From positions 124,001-188,000 of the forward strand of contig NZ_JAASAG010000001.1 of NCBI RefSeq assembly GCF_012726265.1: DNA of 64,000 bases. Reading direction: 5' to 3'. How positions within the stretch are numbered: the first letter of the stretch is position 1; each line of letters opens with the position of its first letter. A model generated the notes under the pieces. That model worked only from the letters and a program-made list of their open reading frames with translations. It was not told the DNA's origin and ran no database searches. The stretch is from Streptomyces sp. HNM0575 (GTDB lineage: Bacteria; Actinomycetota; Actinomycetes; Streptomycetales; Streptomycetaceae). The position numbers were made by a program, and so were the translations under genes. Positions 1-9,409 of this stretch are shown one piece after another.

Positions 1-1318
1 GGTCCGCTACGGCGACGGCGGCGGGCACGCCGTCCCCGACCTGGCCCTTGTTGGTCGTGGCCTCCCGCTCCCGCTCGCGTTCCGCCTCCTCGGGCTCCGG
101 CGCCTCGCGGCCGGGCGTGGGCAGGTCGAACTTGACGATCGCGATGCGGAAGACCGTGTAGTAGATCGCCGCGAAGACCAGGCCGACGAGCATCAGGCCC
201 CATGGGTTCGTGGCGATGCCCAGGTTCAGCATGAAGTCGATGGCTCCCGCGGAGAAGCCGAAGCCGTCCTTCATGCCCAGCGCCCACACCAGGGCCATGG
301 AGACGCCGGTCAGCACGGCGTGGATCGCGTACAGCAGCGGCGCGATGAACATGAACGAGAACTCGATCGGCTCCGTCACGCCCGTGACGAAGGCGGTCAG
401 CGCGAGGGAGATCATCAGGCCCCCGACGATCTTGCGGCGCTCGGGCCGTGCGCAGTGGTACATCGCGAGGCACGCCGCGGGCAGCGCGAACATCATGATC
501 GGGAAGAACCCGGTCATGAACTGCCCGGCGCTGGGGTCGCCCGCCAGGAAGCGCGCGATGTCGCCGTGCTGCCCCTTGAACGAGCCCGCCTGGAACCAGG
601 GGAAGGAGTTCAGCAGGTGGTGCATGCCGATCGGGATGAGCGCCCGGTTGGCCACGCCGTATACGCCTGCGCCCGCGGCTCCGGAGCCGACGAGCCACGC
701 GCCGAAGTCGTGCAGGCCCGTGCCCAGTACGGGCCAGATGTAGCCGAAGACCACGCCGATGAGCAGGCCCGCGAAGGCGGAGAGGATCGGCACGAGGCGC
801 CGGCCGCCGAAGAAGCCCAGCCAGTCGGGGAGCTTCTTGCGGTAGTAGCGCTGGTAGAGCAGCGCGACGACGATGCCGATGACCACGCCGCCGAGCACGC
901 CCGCGTCGACCGGTGGCGCGACGGTGCCGACCTTTCCGGCGACGACCTTCTCGACCTTGGGCAGGTTGCCGTCCTTGAAGGCGCCGAGGACGTTCTTGAA
1001 GACCAGGTAGCCCACGACCGCCGCCAGAGCCGTGGATCCGTCCGACTTACGGGCGAATCCGACGGCGATGCCGACCGCGAACAGCAGCGGCATGTTGTCG
1101 ATCAGTGCGCCGCCGCCCTTGGCGAGGAACTGCGCGATGCGGTTGAGGAAGTCCGGGAAGCCGGGGCGGCCGAGCATGTCGGCCTGGCCGAGCCGGACCA
1201 TCAGGGCCGCGGCGGGCAGTGTGGCGATCGGGAGCATGAGGCTCCGGCCGATGCGCTGTGCGACAGCCATCGCGGCCGAGCCCCGGCCCGTTGTCCGGGC
1301 GTCGGTAGCCGTGGTCAT
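1..1318 (-). CDS. nagE2: PTS EIIC component, N-acetylglucosamine/glucose type (3' end outside window)
   Basis: Membrane permease of the phosphotransferase system that imports and phosphorylates N-acetylglucosamine, working with the EIIB encoded divergently at 1634. About 439 codons are visible before the window edge cuts the C-terminus. Several hydrophobic segments are evident, and the EIIC hallmark G-[IV]-T-E-P appears in FVTGVTEPIEFSFMFIAP. The visible end is charged and Glu-rich, so the gene probably ends soon after. The ATG at 1318 is preceded by GGAGG five bases away. A DasR-type dre lies at 1371-1386 in the shared promoter region. Sugar specificity is inferred from the dre sites and the EIIB neighbour; the glucose-family fold itself is clear. 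The symbol follows the S. coelicolor gene and is by inference. Confidence 0.88.
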   Translation of the reverse strand, partial: MTTATDARTTGRGSAAMAVAQRIGRSLMLPIATLPAAALMVRLGQADMLGRPGFPDFLNRIAQFLAKGGGALIDNMPLLFAVGIAVGFARKSDGSTALAAVVGYLVFKNVLGAFKDGNLPKVEKVVAGKVGTVAPPVDAGVLGGVVIGIVVALLYQRYYRKKLPDWLGFFGGRRLVPILSAFAGLLIGVVFGYIWPVLGTGLHDFGAWLVGSGAAGAGVYGVANRALIPIGMHHLLNSFPWFQAGSFKGQHGDIARFLAGDPSAGQFMTGFFPIMMFALPAACLAMYHCARPERRKIVGGLMISLALTAFVTGVTEPIEFSFMFIAPLLYAIHAVLTGVSMALVWALGMKDGFGFSAGAIDFMLNLGIATNPWGLMLVGLVFAAIYYTVFRIAIVKFDLPTPGREAPEPEEAEREREREATTNKGQVGDGVPAAVAVAD

Positions 1319-1370
1319 GACTTCCTCCAGTGGCCTCCGGGAGGTCGGACCGTTGGGAGCGGACCCCTTG

Positions 1371-1386
1371 AGTGGTTTAGACCTCT
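1371..1386. promoter_or_regulatory. dre (DasR-responsive element) upstream of nagE2
   Basis: AGTGGTTTAGACCTCT closely matches the Streptomyces dre consensus (A[CG]TGGTCTAGACCA[CG]T). It sits about 53 bases upstream of the nagE2 start. DasR is the GntR-family repressor of aminosugar use, released by glucosamine-6-phosphate. Confidence 0.75.
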
Positions 1387-1560
1387 TGTAACACGGGTGC
1401 AGCAGCGCGGAAAGCGGGCGCTATGCGGGGTTTGATCGGATAAGGCGGCATACGTACCCGGTGCTATGGGGAGTCTCACGCCCGGCCTCGCCGGAGGCCC
1501 TTCGGTGCGGCGCGGGCACGCGCCCGTGGCCCGCCGGGCGGGTGCCGCCGGCTGGCCCAT

Positions 1561-1576
1561 ACTGGTGTGGACCCGG
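1561..1576. promoter_or_regulatory. dre (DasR-responsive element) upstream of nagF
   Basis: ACTGGTGTGGACCCGG matches the left half of the dre consensus perfectly and the right half partly. It sits about 58 bases upstream of the EIIB start, so both divergent PTS genes appear to have their own DasR site. Confidence 0.65.
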
Positions 1577-1633
1577 CCCCTGAGGTGTGCGTGGGCGCAC
1601 CGCACGCGGGCGGCGCGGAGGCAGGAGAAGGAC

Positions 1634-1867
1634 ATGAGCACCAAGGCCGAACGGATCGTCGCCGGGCTCGGCGGGCTGGACAACATCTCCGAGATCGAAG
1701 GCTGCATCACTCGTCTCCGTACCGAGGTCGCCGACGCCGGGCTCGTCGACGAGGCCGCGCTGCGGGCCGCCGGTGCGCACGGGGTCGTGAAGATGGGATC
1801 GGCCGTGCAGATCGTCATCGGCACCGACGCCGACCCGATCGCGGGGGAGATCGAGGACATGATGTGA
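1634..1867 (+). CDS. nagF: PTS EIIB component (GlcNAc/glucose type)
   Basis: Small soluble phosphocarrier of 77 residues that accepts phosphate from EIIA on a cysteine and passes it to the sugar bound by the EIIC permease. The motif EIEGCITRLRTEV contains the phosphorylated Cys followed by the invariant T-R-L-R. The length is exactly that of a stand-alone EIIB domain. The ATG at 1634 is preceded by an AGGAG ribosome site. It diverges from the EIIC gene, and a dre at 1561 suggests DasR control. Confidence 0.92.
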   Translation: MSTKAERIVAGLGGLDNISEIEGCITRLRTEVADAGLVDEAALRAAGAHGVVKMGSAVQIVIGTDADPIAGEIEDMM

Positions 1868-1984
1868 GGCCCGCCGTGCGGCGCTTCCGCCCGGGCAAGC
1901 GTGAACGTCCTTGCGGCGCGCCCGCGTTGGCGCCCGCGATCCCTGGTCGACCGCCGCCGGCGGGACACCCTCTAGGCTCGCCCC

Positions 1985-2710
1985 ATGACTCGTATCGACG
2001 GCCGTACGGCTGACCAGTTGCGCCCCATCACCATCGACCGCGGCTGGAGCAAGCACGCCGAGGGATCCGTTCTGATCTGCTTCGGCGACACCCGGGTGCT
2101 GTGCACCGCGAGCGTCACGGAGGGGGTGCCGCGCTGGCGGAAGGGAACCGGCCAGGGCTGGGTCACGGGCGAGTACGCGATGCTGCCGCGCTCCACCAAC
2201 ACCCGCGGCGACCGTGAGTCCGTGCGCGGGAAGATCGGCGGCCGGACCCACGAGATCTCCCGGCTGATCGGGCGTTCCCTGCGGGCGGTCGTGGACTACA
2301 AGGCGCTCGGGGAGAACACGGTCGTCCTCGACTGCGATGTGCTACAGGCCGACGGCGGCACCCGGACCGCCGCCATCACGGGCGCCTATGTGGCGCTGGC
2401 CGACGCGGTCGGATGGGCGCAGGAGAAGAAGCTCGTCAAGAGCAAGGCGCAGCCGCTGACCGGCACGGTCGCCGCGGTCAGCGTCGGCATCGTGGGCGGG
2501 GAGCCGCTGCTCGACCTGTGCTACGAGGAGGACGTACGCGCCGAGACCGACATGAACGTGGTCTGCACCGGCGACGGGCGCTTCGTCGAGGTGCAGGGGA
2601 CCGCCGAGGGCGAGCCGTTCGCGCGGGAGGAGCTCAACGAGCTGCTGGATCTGTCGGTCAAGGGCTGCGCGCAGTTGGACGGGGAGCAGAAGCAGGCGCT
2701 CGGCCGCTGA
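1985..2710 (+). CDS. rph: ribonuclease PH
   Basis: Phosphorolytic 3'-5' exoribonuclease that trims tRNA 3' ends, releasing nucleoside diphosphates. The 241-residue product has the standard family length and motifs: [10 protein letters not shown] at the N-terminus, the phosphate-binding arginines around [17 protein letters not shown], the acidic catalytic segment [18 protein letters not shown], and the [16 protein letters not shown] block. The gene stands alone after the PTS pair. In S. coelicolor rph is also near this PTS locus and rdgB; here rdgB is about 12.5 kb away. Confidence 0.97.
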   Translation: MTRIDGRTADQLRPITIDRGWSKHAEGSVLICFGDTRVLCTASVTEGVPRWRKGTGQGWVTGEYAMLPRSTNTRGDRESVRGKIGGRTHEISRLIGRSLRAVVDYKALGENTVVLDCDVLQADGGTRTAAITGAYVALADAVGWAQEKKLVKSKAQPLTGTVAAVSVGIVGGEPLLDLCYEEDVRAETDMNVVCTGDGRFVEVQGTAEGEPFAREELNELLDLSVKGCAQLDGEQKQALGR

Positions 2711-2864
2711 GGCCGGAACCGCCGCGTGCGACGTGCCCAACTCGCCGCGTGGGAAAGGCAGTCGGAGCCGGGGAACTTTGCGTGTGCTTTACGCGTCTAA
2801 CGGGGTACGGGCCGCGCGGGTCATACCGCGCGGCCCGTCCGACGACACAGAAGAAGAGGTCCCC

Positions 2865-3242
2865 GTGCGCCGTTCCCTCGTGCTCGCCGTTCTCGGCGCC
2901 ACCGCGCTCACCGTCACCGCGCTGACCGGGTGCAGTGCCCTGGACAAGGCGGTCAGCTGCGCCAACACCGCCGTGACCGTCGCCGACGCGGCCGACGATC
3001 TCCAGCAGGCCGTCTCCGGCGCATCCGAGGACCCGCAGCAGGCCCGGCAGGCGATCGACCGCATCGACAAGAACCTGAAGAAGATAGACGACAGCACGGG
3101 CGACTCCGATGTGAACAAGGCCGTCGACCACATGAGCACCGCAGTCGACGACGCCCAGAAGGCCGTCGACGAGGGGCGCGAGCCGGACGTGCGTCCCGTG
3201 GGCAAGGCTGCGGACGAGCTCTCCAAGGTGTGCACCGGCTGA
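2865..3242 (+). CDS. small secreted lipoprotein, coiled-coil-like
   Basis: A 125-residue predicted lipoprotein of unknown function. A short Arg-Arg N-terminus and a hydrophobic stretch are followed by the lipobox L-T-G-C at residues 21-24, so the mature protein begins at Cys24 and should be anchored outside the membrane. The rest is helical and rich in Ala, Asp, Lys and Gln with regular spacing (DDLQQAV, ARQAIDRIDKNLKKIDD, AVDDAQKAVDE), suggesting an amphipathic helical bundle. Cysteines at residues 31 and near the C-terminus (VCTG) could form a disulfide. The GTG at 2865 was chosen because it starts the signal peptide and follows AAGAGG. Confidence 0.8.
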   Translation: MRRSLVLAVLGATALTVTALTGCSALDKAVSCANTAVTVADAADDLQQAVSGASEDPQQARQAIDRIDKNLKKIDDSTGDSDVNKAVDHMSTAVDDAQKAVDEGREPDVRPVGKAADELSKVCTG

Positions 3243-3267
3243 CGTCTCCCCGCACCGGCCGACCCGG

Positions 3268-3318
3268 TTCACAGGGTTCACAGGAGCGGTTCAGCGGTTC
3301 ACAGGACCAGGTTCACCA
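3268..3318. repeat. short direct repeats of GGTTCAC(AG) between convergent genes
   Basis: The copies GGTTCACAG, GGTTCACAG, GGTTCAGC, GGTTCACAG and GGTTCACC follow one another over about 50 bases at the 3' junction of the lipoprotein and DUF445 genes. The last copies overlap the end of the DUF445 gene. No function is evident. Confidence 0.5.
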
Positions 3319-4831
3319 GCGCATAGATCCCAAGTCCCGCCAGGGACCCCACGACTGTGCCGTTGAGCCGGATGAACTGGAGGTCCCGGCCGATGTGCGC
3401 CTCGATCTTCCTCGACGTGTGCTCCGCGTCCCAGCCGGCGACGGTCTCCGTGATCAGCGACGTGATCTCGTCCCGGTAGGTGGTGACGACGTGCACCGCG
3501 GCGTCCTCGATCCAGCCGTCGATCTTGCCGCGCAGCCGCCCGTCCGCGGCGGCCCGCTGCCCCAGCGACAGCAGCGACGCCCTTGCCCGTACGCGCAGTT
3601 CGCTGTGCTCGTCCTCCGCGGCGGCGACGATCATCGAACGTACGGAGTTCCACGACGAGGAGATCAGGTCCTGCACCTCGCCGCGGCCGAGCACGTCGCT
3701 CTTGAGCCGCTCCACGCGCTCACGCGTCTGCGGATCCGACCGCAGGTCCGCGGCGAAGTCGGTGAGGAACCGGTCGATCGCGCCGCGCGCCGGATGTGAG
3801 GGCATGTCCCGCATCTCCGTCACGAAGCGCAGCAGCTCCCGGTAGACGCGGTCGCCGACGCGGCGGTCGACGAAGCGCGGAGTCCAGCCCGGGGCGCCGC
3901 CGGTGACGGCCTCCATCACCGAGTCGCTGTGCTCCTCCAGCCATTCGGCCGCACGCGCGCACATCAGATCCACCACGCGCCGGTGGCCCTGGTCGGCGAC
4001 GACCCGCTCCAGCATCCGGCCCAGACCGGGCGCGATCTCCTGAGCGTCGGCGCGGCGCGTGACGGCCTCGCCCACCACGGCCCGTACGTCGGAGTCGCGC
4101 AGCACGGCGAGCGCGCCGCGCAGCGCCGTGGACAGTTCGGAGGTCACGCGGTCCGCGTGCTCCGGCTGCGCGAGCCACGCGCCGAGGCGGCCGGCGATGC
4201 CCACCGCGCGCAGCCGGGTGCGTACGACGTCGCTGGAGAGGAAGTTCTCCCCGACGAACTCGCCCAGCGTGTGCCCGAGTTGGTCCTTCTTGGTGGGGAT
4301 GATCGCGGTGTGCGGAATGGGCAGGCCGAGGGGATGGCGGAAGAGCGCCGTGACCGCGAACCAGTCGGCGAGCGCGCCCACCATGCCCGCTTCTGCGGCG
4401 GCGGCGACATATCCCGTCCAGGCTCCGGCGCCCTCGTGCTGTCCCCACTTGGCGAGTACGAAGACGACCGCCATCAGCAGCAGGGCTCCCGCCGCGATGC
4501 CCTTCATCCTTCGCACGCCGCGCTGCCGTTCCTCGTCGGCGGCGGTGAACGTGCCCAGCGGGCCCGGGTTGGGAGAACGCCGGGCGCCGCCCGCGGAGGG
4601 GCCCGTACGGTGCGCGGAACCCGGGGCGCCCGTAGGCCCGTATGTGTCCGGCGTGCGCGGAGAACCCGAACCGTCCGGGCTGTCCGAGGTGCCCGGCGGG
4701 TCCGAAGTGCCGCCGCCCGTACGGCCGTTGGAGCCGGGGCCCGCGGAACGCGACGCCGCCGCGCCGCCTGTGATTGCTCTCACTTCGCCGGGGTCGCCTG
4801 CGGCGGCCTTGCCCGCTTTTCCCTGATCCAT
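3299..4831 (-). CDS. DUF445 family membrane protein
   Basis: Conserved actinobacterial membrane protein of 510 residues, function unknown. The first about 100 residues are low-complexity Gly/Pro/Ser/Thr-rich and likely disordered. A transmembrane helix follows (IAAGALLLMAVVFVLAKW), then the DUF445 signature region (ADWFAVTALFRHPLGLPIPHTAIIP, KDQLGHTLGEFVGENFLS), a long helical region, and a second hydrophobic helix at the extreme C-terminus (VVGSLAGLGIYALVNLVL). This two-helix arrangement is typical of the family. Translation probably starts at the ATG at 4831; an upstream in-frame ATG at 4903 exists but adds unconserved-looking sequence. It diverges from the esterase gene. Confidence 0.85.
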   Translation of the reverse strand: MDQGKAGKAAAGDPGEVRAITGGAAASRSAGPGSNGRTGGGTSDPPGTSDSPDGSGSPRTPDTYGPTGAPGSAHRTGPSAGGARRSPNPGPLGTFTAADEERQRGVRRMKGIAAGALLLMAVVFVLAKWGQHEGAGAWTGYVAAAAEAGMVGALADWFAVTALFRHPLGLPIPHTAIIPTKKDQLGHTLGEFVGENFLSSDVVRTRLRAVGIAGRLGAWLAQPEHADRVTSELSTALRGALAVLRDSDVRAVVGEAVTRRADAQEIAPGLGRMLERVVADQGHRRVVDLMCARAAEWLEEHSDSVMEAVTGGAPGWTPRFVDRRVGDRVYRELLRFVTEMRDMPSHPARGAIDRFLTDFAADLRSDPQTRERVERLKSDVLGRGEVQDLISSSWNSVRSMIVAAAEDEHSELRVRARASLLSLGQRAAADGRLRGKIDGWIEDAAVHVVTTYRDEITSLITETVAGWDAEHTSRKIEAHIGRDLQFIRLNGTVVGSLAGLGIYALVNLVL

Positions 4832-5048
4832 CCACTCCACCGTTCGGCCGGTCCCCCCTACAGTGTCCCAAGGTGCCTGACAGGTGGAACGAAGCCCGGA
4901 CATTCGGCGTCTGTCACTGCGGACGACCGATCCGGCCGTCCCCGGCCCGGCAGCCCCTGGGGGAGGGGTCGCGCCGCGATCGTGGGATCATTTGACCGCG
5001 ACCACTCGGAGCCTCGGGCTCCGCCTGCCCCGAGGAGACACACCGAGC

Positions 5049-6359
5049 GTGACCAGGAACATGGGTTATGCCCTGCTCGCCGGTCTGGCGGCGATCGTTG
5101 TGCTTGTATCGACCGCCGTCTTCATCGGCGCGGGCAGCGACGACGGCAGCCTCGACGGAATCACGCAGGGCACCCGTGACAACGCGGCACCCGCCTCCTC
5201 CGGCAACTGGGTCGGCACCTGGGCCGCCGCCGCGGTGGCGGCGGAGCCCAACACCCGCGACGGCTATCCCAAGATGTCGATACGGAACGTCGTCCACACC
5301 TCCGTGGGCGGCTCCGGAGCCCGCATCACCCTCTCCAACCTCTACGGCACCAAACCCCTCACCGTCTCCCACGCGACGCTCGCCCTCGCCGCCGCACCCA
5401 GCAACCCGACGGCCGCGACCGGCACCATGCGCAGGCTGACCTTCGCCAACTCCCGTACGGTGACCATCCCCCCGGGACGCAAGGCGACCAGCGACCCCGT
5501 GCGGCTCAACGTGCCGCACGCCGCGGACCTCCTCGTCACCACGTACTCCCCGAAGCGGTCCGGGCCCGTCACGTACCACCCCTACGCACGCCAGACCAGC
5601 TACGTGGCGCGAGGCGACAAGGCCGAGGAGACCTCGGGGACGGCCTTCACCGAGCAGAGCCCGTACTGGCGTTACCTCACGGCGGTCGACGTGTGGAGCA
5701 ACCAGACGCGCGGCGCCGTCGCCGTCCTCGGCGACTCCATCACCGACGGCATCAGCTCCAGCCCCGGCGCCAACCGCCGCTGGACGGACTTCCTCGCCGA
5801 ACGGCTGCGCACCGAGCGGAACGCGCCCCGCTTCAGCGTGCTCAACGGAGGCATCAGCGGAAACCGCGTCCTCGTCGACGGGCCCCGGTACTCGCCCAAC
5901 AACGGTCCCAGCGGCCTGACCCGCATGCAGCGCGACGTGCTGTCGCGTTCCGGCGTCAAGTCCGTCGTCGTCGAGATGGGCCTCAACGACATCATCAAGC
6001 CGCCCCGGCAGCGGGACCCCCGCAAGATCGCCGACGGTCTGCGGCAGCTGGTGAAGTACGCGCACGCGCGCAACCTCCGCGTCATCGGCGGCACGCTCAC
6101 GCCCTTCGGCGGACACCGCGGCTACCAGAAGCAGCTGGACGACATAAGGCAGCGGGTGAACGAGGAGATCCGCTCCGGCAAGGTCTTCGACGAGGTCGTC
6201 GACTTCGACGCGGCCCTGCGGGACCCGGCGAACCCGAACCGGCTGCGGCCCGCGTACGACTCGGGCGACCATCTGCACCCGAGCGACAACGGGTTCCGGG
6301 CGATGGCGGAGGCGCTGGACCTGAAGCTGCTGAAGGGGTCGTCGCCGGCCAGGACTTGA
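5049..6359 (+). CDS. SGNH/GDSL-type secreted esterase/lipase
   Basis: Predicted exported ester hydrolase of 436 residues. An N-terminal hydrophobic segment (YALLAGLAAIVVLVSTAVFIGAG) acts as signal peptide or membrane anchor. An Ig-like N-terminal region precedes the catalytic SGNH domain: block I GDSITDG with nucleophile Ser230, the Gly block in NGGISGNRV, block III with Asn in EMGLNDII, and block V DHLHP with Asp407 and His410. This two-part architecture is common in Streptomyces SGNH hydrolases. The GTG at 5049 follows GAGGAG. The substrate cannot be read from sequence; short-chain esters or polysaccharide acetyl groups are possible. Confidence 0.9.
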   Translation: MTRNMGYALLAGLAAIVVLVSTAVFIGAGSDDGSLDGITQGTRDNAAPASSGNWVGTWAAAAVAAEPNTRDGYPKMSIRNVVHTSVGGSGARITLSNLYGTKPLTVSHATLALAAAPSNPTAATGTMRRLTFANSRTVTIPPGRKATSDPVRLNVPHAADLLVTTYSPKRSGPVTYHPYARQTSYVARGDKAEETSGTAFTEQSPYWRYLTAVDVWSNQTRGAVAVLGDSITDGISSSPGANRRWTDFLAERLRTERNAPRFSVLNGGISGNRVLVDGPRYSPNNGPSGLTRMQRDVLSRSGVKSVVVEMGLNDIIKPPRQRDPRKIADGLRQLVKYAHARNLRVIGGTLTPFGGHRGYQKQLDDIRQRVNEEIRSGKVFDEVVDFDAALRDPANPNRLRPAYDSGDHLHPSDNGFRAMAEALDLKLLKGSSPART

Positions 6360-6505
6360 CGTGACGTGACCTCGCCGGTCGGGCGTCGTTCGTAACGGGC
6401 CGCACCTCCTTCTTGGGTACGGGGTTTTTCCCGCCCGCCCACCCGTTCTGGTTTGCGTGGCGGGTGCGCGCCGGTGCCCCCCCCGTTCCTGTTGCGCGGA
6501 GCGCG

Positions 6506-7465
6506 TCACTTGCCGCCGTACATGCGGGAGATGACGTCCTCGATGGCCGGTTCGCGTACCGACAGGTCCACCAGGGGGTAGCCGTCGGCGATCTGCGAGA
6601 CGATCGGGGCCGCGCTCGCCGAGGCCGGGAAGGCGAGCCACTGGCGCGGGCCCTCGGTCCGTACCGTGCGGGCACCTTCGACGCCCTCGATGGGCGGCAG
6701 TTCGCGTTCGAGGTCGACCACCAGCGTGCGTTCGCTCTCGCCCACCTCGTGCAGGCCCGTCAGCGCACCGTCGTACATGAGCCGTCCGTGGTCGATGACC
6801 ATCACGCGCTTGCACAGCTGCTCGATGTCGGTGAGGTCGTGCGTCGTCAGCAGCACGGTCGTGCCCTCGGCGGCGTTGAGGTCGCCGAGGAAGCGGCGCA
6901 CCGTCGACTTGCTGACGACGTCCAGGCCGATCGTCGGCTCGTCCAGGTACAGCACGTCCGGGTCGTGCAGCAGCGCGGCCGTGATGTCGCCGCGCATGCG
7001 CTGCCCCAACGACAGCTGCCGTACGGGCACTTCGAGCAGGCCGCCCAGGTCCAGCAGCTCGACGCACCGCTCCAGGTTGGCGCGGTAGCGGGCCTCGGGG
7101 ATGCGGTACATGCGGCGCACCAGCGCGTAGGAGTCGCGCAGCGGCAGGTCCCACCACAGGGTGGTGCGCTGGCCGAAGACGACGCCGATGCGGCGGGCCA
7201 GCCTGGTGCGCTCACGGGACGGGTCGATGCCGGCGACGCGCAGCCGGCCGCCGCTGGGCGTGAGGATGCCGGTGAGCATCTTGATCGTGGTGGACTTCCC
7301 GGCGCCGTTCGGGCCGATGTAGCCGACCATCTCGCCGCGTGCGACGGCGAAGGAGATGCCGTCCACGGCGCGCACCTCGTGGCGTTCGCGGCGCAGCCTG
7401 CCCTTTCTGCGGCGCACCTGGAAGACCTTCTCCAGGTCCTCCAGCACGATGAAGTCATCGGTCAT
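6506..7465 (-). CDS. ABC-2 exporter ATP-binding protein
   Basis: ATPase subunit of an ABC-2 type exporter, 319 residues. Walker A is GPNGAGKST, the signature is LSLGQRMRGD (a degenerate LSGGQ), Walker B is VLYLDEPTIGLD, and the switch His is in LLTTHD. The C-terminal segment after residue 235 is the accessory domain typical of DrrA-like subunits. The ATG at 7465 follows AAGGAG. It is the last gene of a three-gene operon after two permease genes transcribed in the same direction, with 110 bases between. Substrate unknown; this subfamily pairs with DUF990-type permeases that are not tied to one compound. Confidence 0.93.
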   Translation of the reverse strand: MTDDFIVLEDLEKVFQVRRRKGRLRRERHEVRAVDGISFAVARGEMVGYIGPNGAGKSTTIKMLTGILTPSGGRLRVAGIDPSRERTRLARRIGVVFGQRTTLWWDLPLRDSYALVRRMYRIPEARYRANLERCVELLDLGGLLEVPVRQLSLGQRMRGDITAALLHDPDVLYLDEPTIGLDVVSKSTVRRFLGDLNAAEGTTVLLTTHDLTDIEQLCKRVMVIDHGRLMYDGALTGLHEVGESERTLVVDLERELPPIEGVEGARTVRTEGPRQWLAFPASASAAPIVSQIADGYPLVDLSVREPAIEDVISRMYGGK

Positions 7466-7575
7466 GGACACTCCTTGACGCCCCTCCTCTTCCGGTTCCC
7501 TTGTGGTTCTCTTCCGGCGCCGGTCGTTTCCGTCCGTAGGCCGCTTGCACGCCGTTCGTGCGCCGCGCGCCGCCG

Positions 7576-8607
7576 TCAGCTGCCCGTGCTGCGGTACGCG
7601 CGCAGTCCCGCCCGCCACGCCAGCCCGGCCAGCGCGCAGCAGGCCGCCGCCACCGCCGGGCCCGCGAAGTCCGCCCAGCCCGGCAGCCGCAGCGGATCGT
7701 CGCGGCCCAGCAGGCGCAGCACCGGCAGCCAGTTGACGAAGGCGAGCGGAATCACGAACGTGACGCCGCGGACCAGGTCCTTCGCGAAGACCGTCGGCGG
7801 GTACTCCAGCAGCGTCGCGCCGCCGTACGTGAAGGAGTTCTGCACCTCCGCGGCGTCCTGCGCGACGAACTGGAAGGCGCCGCCCACGACATAGACCGCC
7901 CCGAAGATCGCCGTGCCGCTCAGCACCGTCACCGCCAGCAGCAGCGGCGCCCACGCGCCGCCCGCGAGCTCCACGCCGCTCAGCGCCCAGCCCAGCACCA
8001 GCACGCTCTGCCCGATGCGGCCCAGCCGCCGCAGCGCGAACCGGTCCGCGGCCACCTGTGCCAGTGCCGGTACGGGCCGGACGAGCATGGTGTCCATCGT
8101 CCCGTCGCGTACGCGGGTGCCGATGCGGTCGAAGGAGCCCAGCAGCAGGTCGGCGAGGCCGAGGGACGTCGCGGACGTGGCGTAGAGCAGGGCGACCTCG
8201 CGGAAGGCGAAGCCGCCGAGCACGTCCACGTGGGAGAACATGATCATGATGGCGACGAAGTCGAGCACCGAGGTGGCGAAGCTGCCCACGGCGAGCATCA
8301 CGAACGACGCCCGGTAGACCATCGTCGAGCGCACCCACATCGCGGCGATGAAGCAGTACGCGCGCACGCCCCACCAGAGGCGGTCGAGCGGACCCTCGGC
8401 CGCCGGCTCGCCGCCCGCCGGGCCCGCGATACGCGCGTTCCCGGCCCGTGTGTCTCCGGTCGGTGTGTCTCCGGCCCGCGCGTCCCCGGCCCGTACATCC
8501 GCGGCGCCGGCACCGGCGGCCTCTGCGTGCGCAGCCCCCGCGTGCGCATCCCCCGCGGGCGCGGGCCGCGGCACCCCCGGCGCCGGCGCCTCCGGAAGCT
8601 CAGCCAC
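7576..8607 (-). CDS. ABC-2 family transporter permease (DUF990-type)
   Basis: Second permease of the ABC-2 exporter, 343 residues with about six membrane segments (for example SFVMLAVGSFATSVLDFVAI). The first about 75 residues are an unusual hydrophilic leader of Ala/Gly/Asp/Pro repeats (AGDARAGDTPTGDTRAG) encoded by imperfect tandem repeats; homologues normally begin near LDRLWWGVRAY. The GTG start at 8607 overlaps the end of the upstream permease gene by eight bases, indicating coupled translation. A shorter version starting inside the leader cannot be excluded. Confidence 0.88.
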   Translation of the reverse strand: MAELPEAPAPGVPRPAPAGDAHAGAAHAEAAGAGAADVRAGDARAGDTPTGDTRAGNARIAGPAGGEPAAEGPLDRLWWGVRAYCFIAAMWVRSTMVYRASFVMLAVGSFATSVLDFVAIMIMFSHVDVLGGFAFREVALLYATSATSLGLADLLLGSFDRIGTRVRDGTMDTMLVRPVPALAQVAADRFALRRLGRIGQSVLVLGWALSGVELAGGAWAPLLLAVTVLSGTAIFGAVYVVGGAFQFVAQDAAEVQNSFTYGGATLLEYPPTVFAKDLVRGVTFVIPLAFVNWLPVLRLLGRDDPLRLPGWADFAGPAVAAACCALAGLAWRAGLRAYRSTGS

Positions 8608-9409
8608 CCTGGACCACCACCTTCCGCGTGGCCAGCGACTGCAACGCCCTGCCCGCCGCCAGCAGCACCGCCGCCCACGCCGCCTGGAAGGCGAACGCCG
8701 ACAGCACCCCCGCCCCCTCGTACTGCCCGAGCAGCACGTCCGCCGGGACCTGCATCGTCGCCGCCCACGGCAGCAGCCGCACCACCTCGCCGAACGAGCC
8801 GGGGAAGACCGTCAGCGGGAGCAGCATCCCCGAGAAGAACATGCTCAGCAGCGTGCTCAGCATGTTCAGCCCCGTACCGTCCAGCAGCCAGAAGGCGCTC
8901 AGCGCGAAGAGATAGCGCAGCGCGAAGCCCGTGACGACGCCGAGCGCGACCGCGACCAGGAAGGCCGCCCAGGTCGACGGCGATGCGGGAAGCGCCAGCC
9001 GGAAGCAGAGCGCGGCCACGGCGATGGGAGCGATGCCGCGGCCCAGCAGCTGGAACAGGGCGCGGCCGAGGTCCGCCGACAGCCACCACAGCTGGAGGTC
9101 GGCGGGCCGGTAGAGGTCGATGGCGACGTCTCCCGTACGGATGCGCTCCTGTAGCTCCTCCTGGAAGCCGCCGCCGATCAGCGCCGCCGCAGCGAGCATC
9201 GCCTGGCCCGTCCACACGAAGGTCAGCGCCTGCGACTCGGTGTAGCCCCCGAGGTGCGGGCGCTCGCTCCACAGCGCCGTGAACGTGTACGCGAGGACGA
9301 AGCCGAAGACGGTATTGGTGAAAACCCCGGCCGCCGTCGCGACCCGGTATGTGGCGTAGCGGCGGAAACTGCCCGCCGCCACCGCGAAATAGACGCCTCT
9401 CAGGCGCAT
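8600..9409 (-). CDS. ABC-2 family transporter permease
   Basis: First gene of the exporter operon, 269 residues with about six hydrophobic helices. It begins directly with MRLRGVYFAVAAGSFRRYATYRVAT, the usual start of this family, so the ATG at 9409 is well supported. The conserved central region VWTGQAMLAAAALIGGGF and the segment DLYRPADLQLWWL match the same permease family as its neighbour, and the two probably form a heterodimer. The operon order is permease, permease, ATPase. Confidence 0.9.
   Translation of the reverse strand: MRLRGVYFAVAAGSFRRYATYRVATAAGVFTNTVFGFVLAYTFTALWSERPHLGGYTESQALTFVWTGQAMLAAAALIGGGFQEELQERIRTGDVAIDLYRPADLQLWWLSADLGRALFQLLGRGIAPIAVAALCFRLALPASPSTWAAFLVAVALGVVTGFALRYLFALSAFWLLDGTGLNMLSTLLSMFFSGMLLPLTVFPGSFGEVVRLLPWAATMQVPADVLLGQYEGAGVLSAFAFQAAWAAVLLAAGRALQSLATRKVVVQGG

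Noticed and set aside
320..1435. Long plus-strand frames over the PTS EIIC gene
   Set aside because: They are antisense shadows; the minus-strand frame encodes a clear EIIC with membrane helices and the G-V-T-E-P motif.
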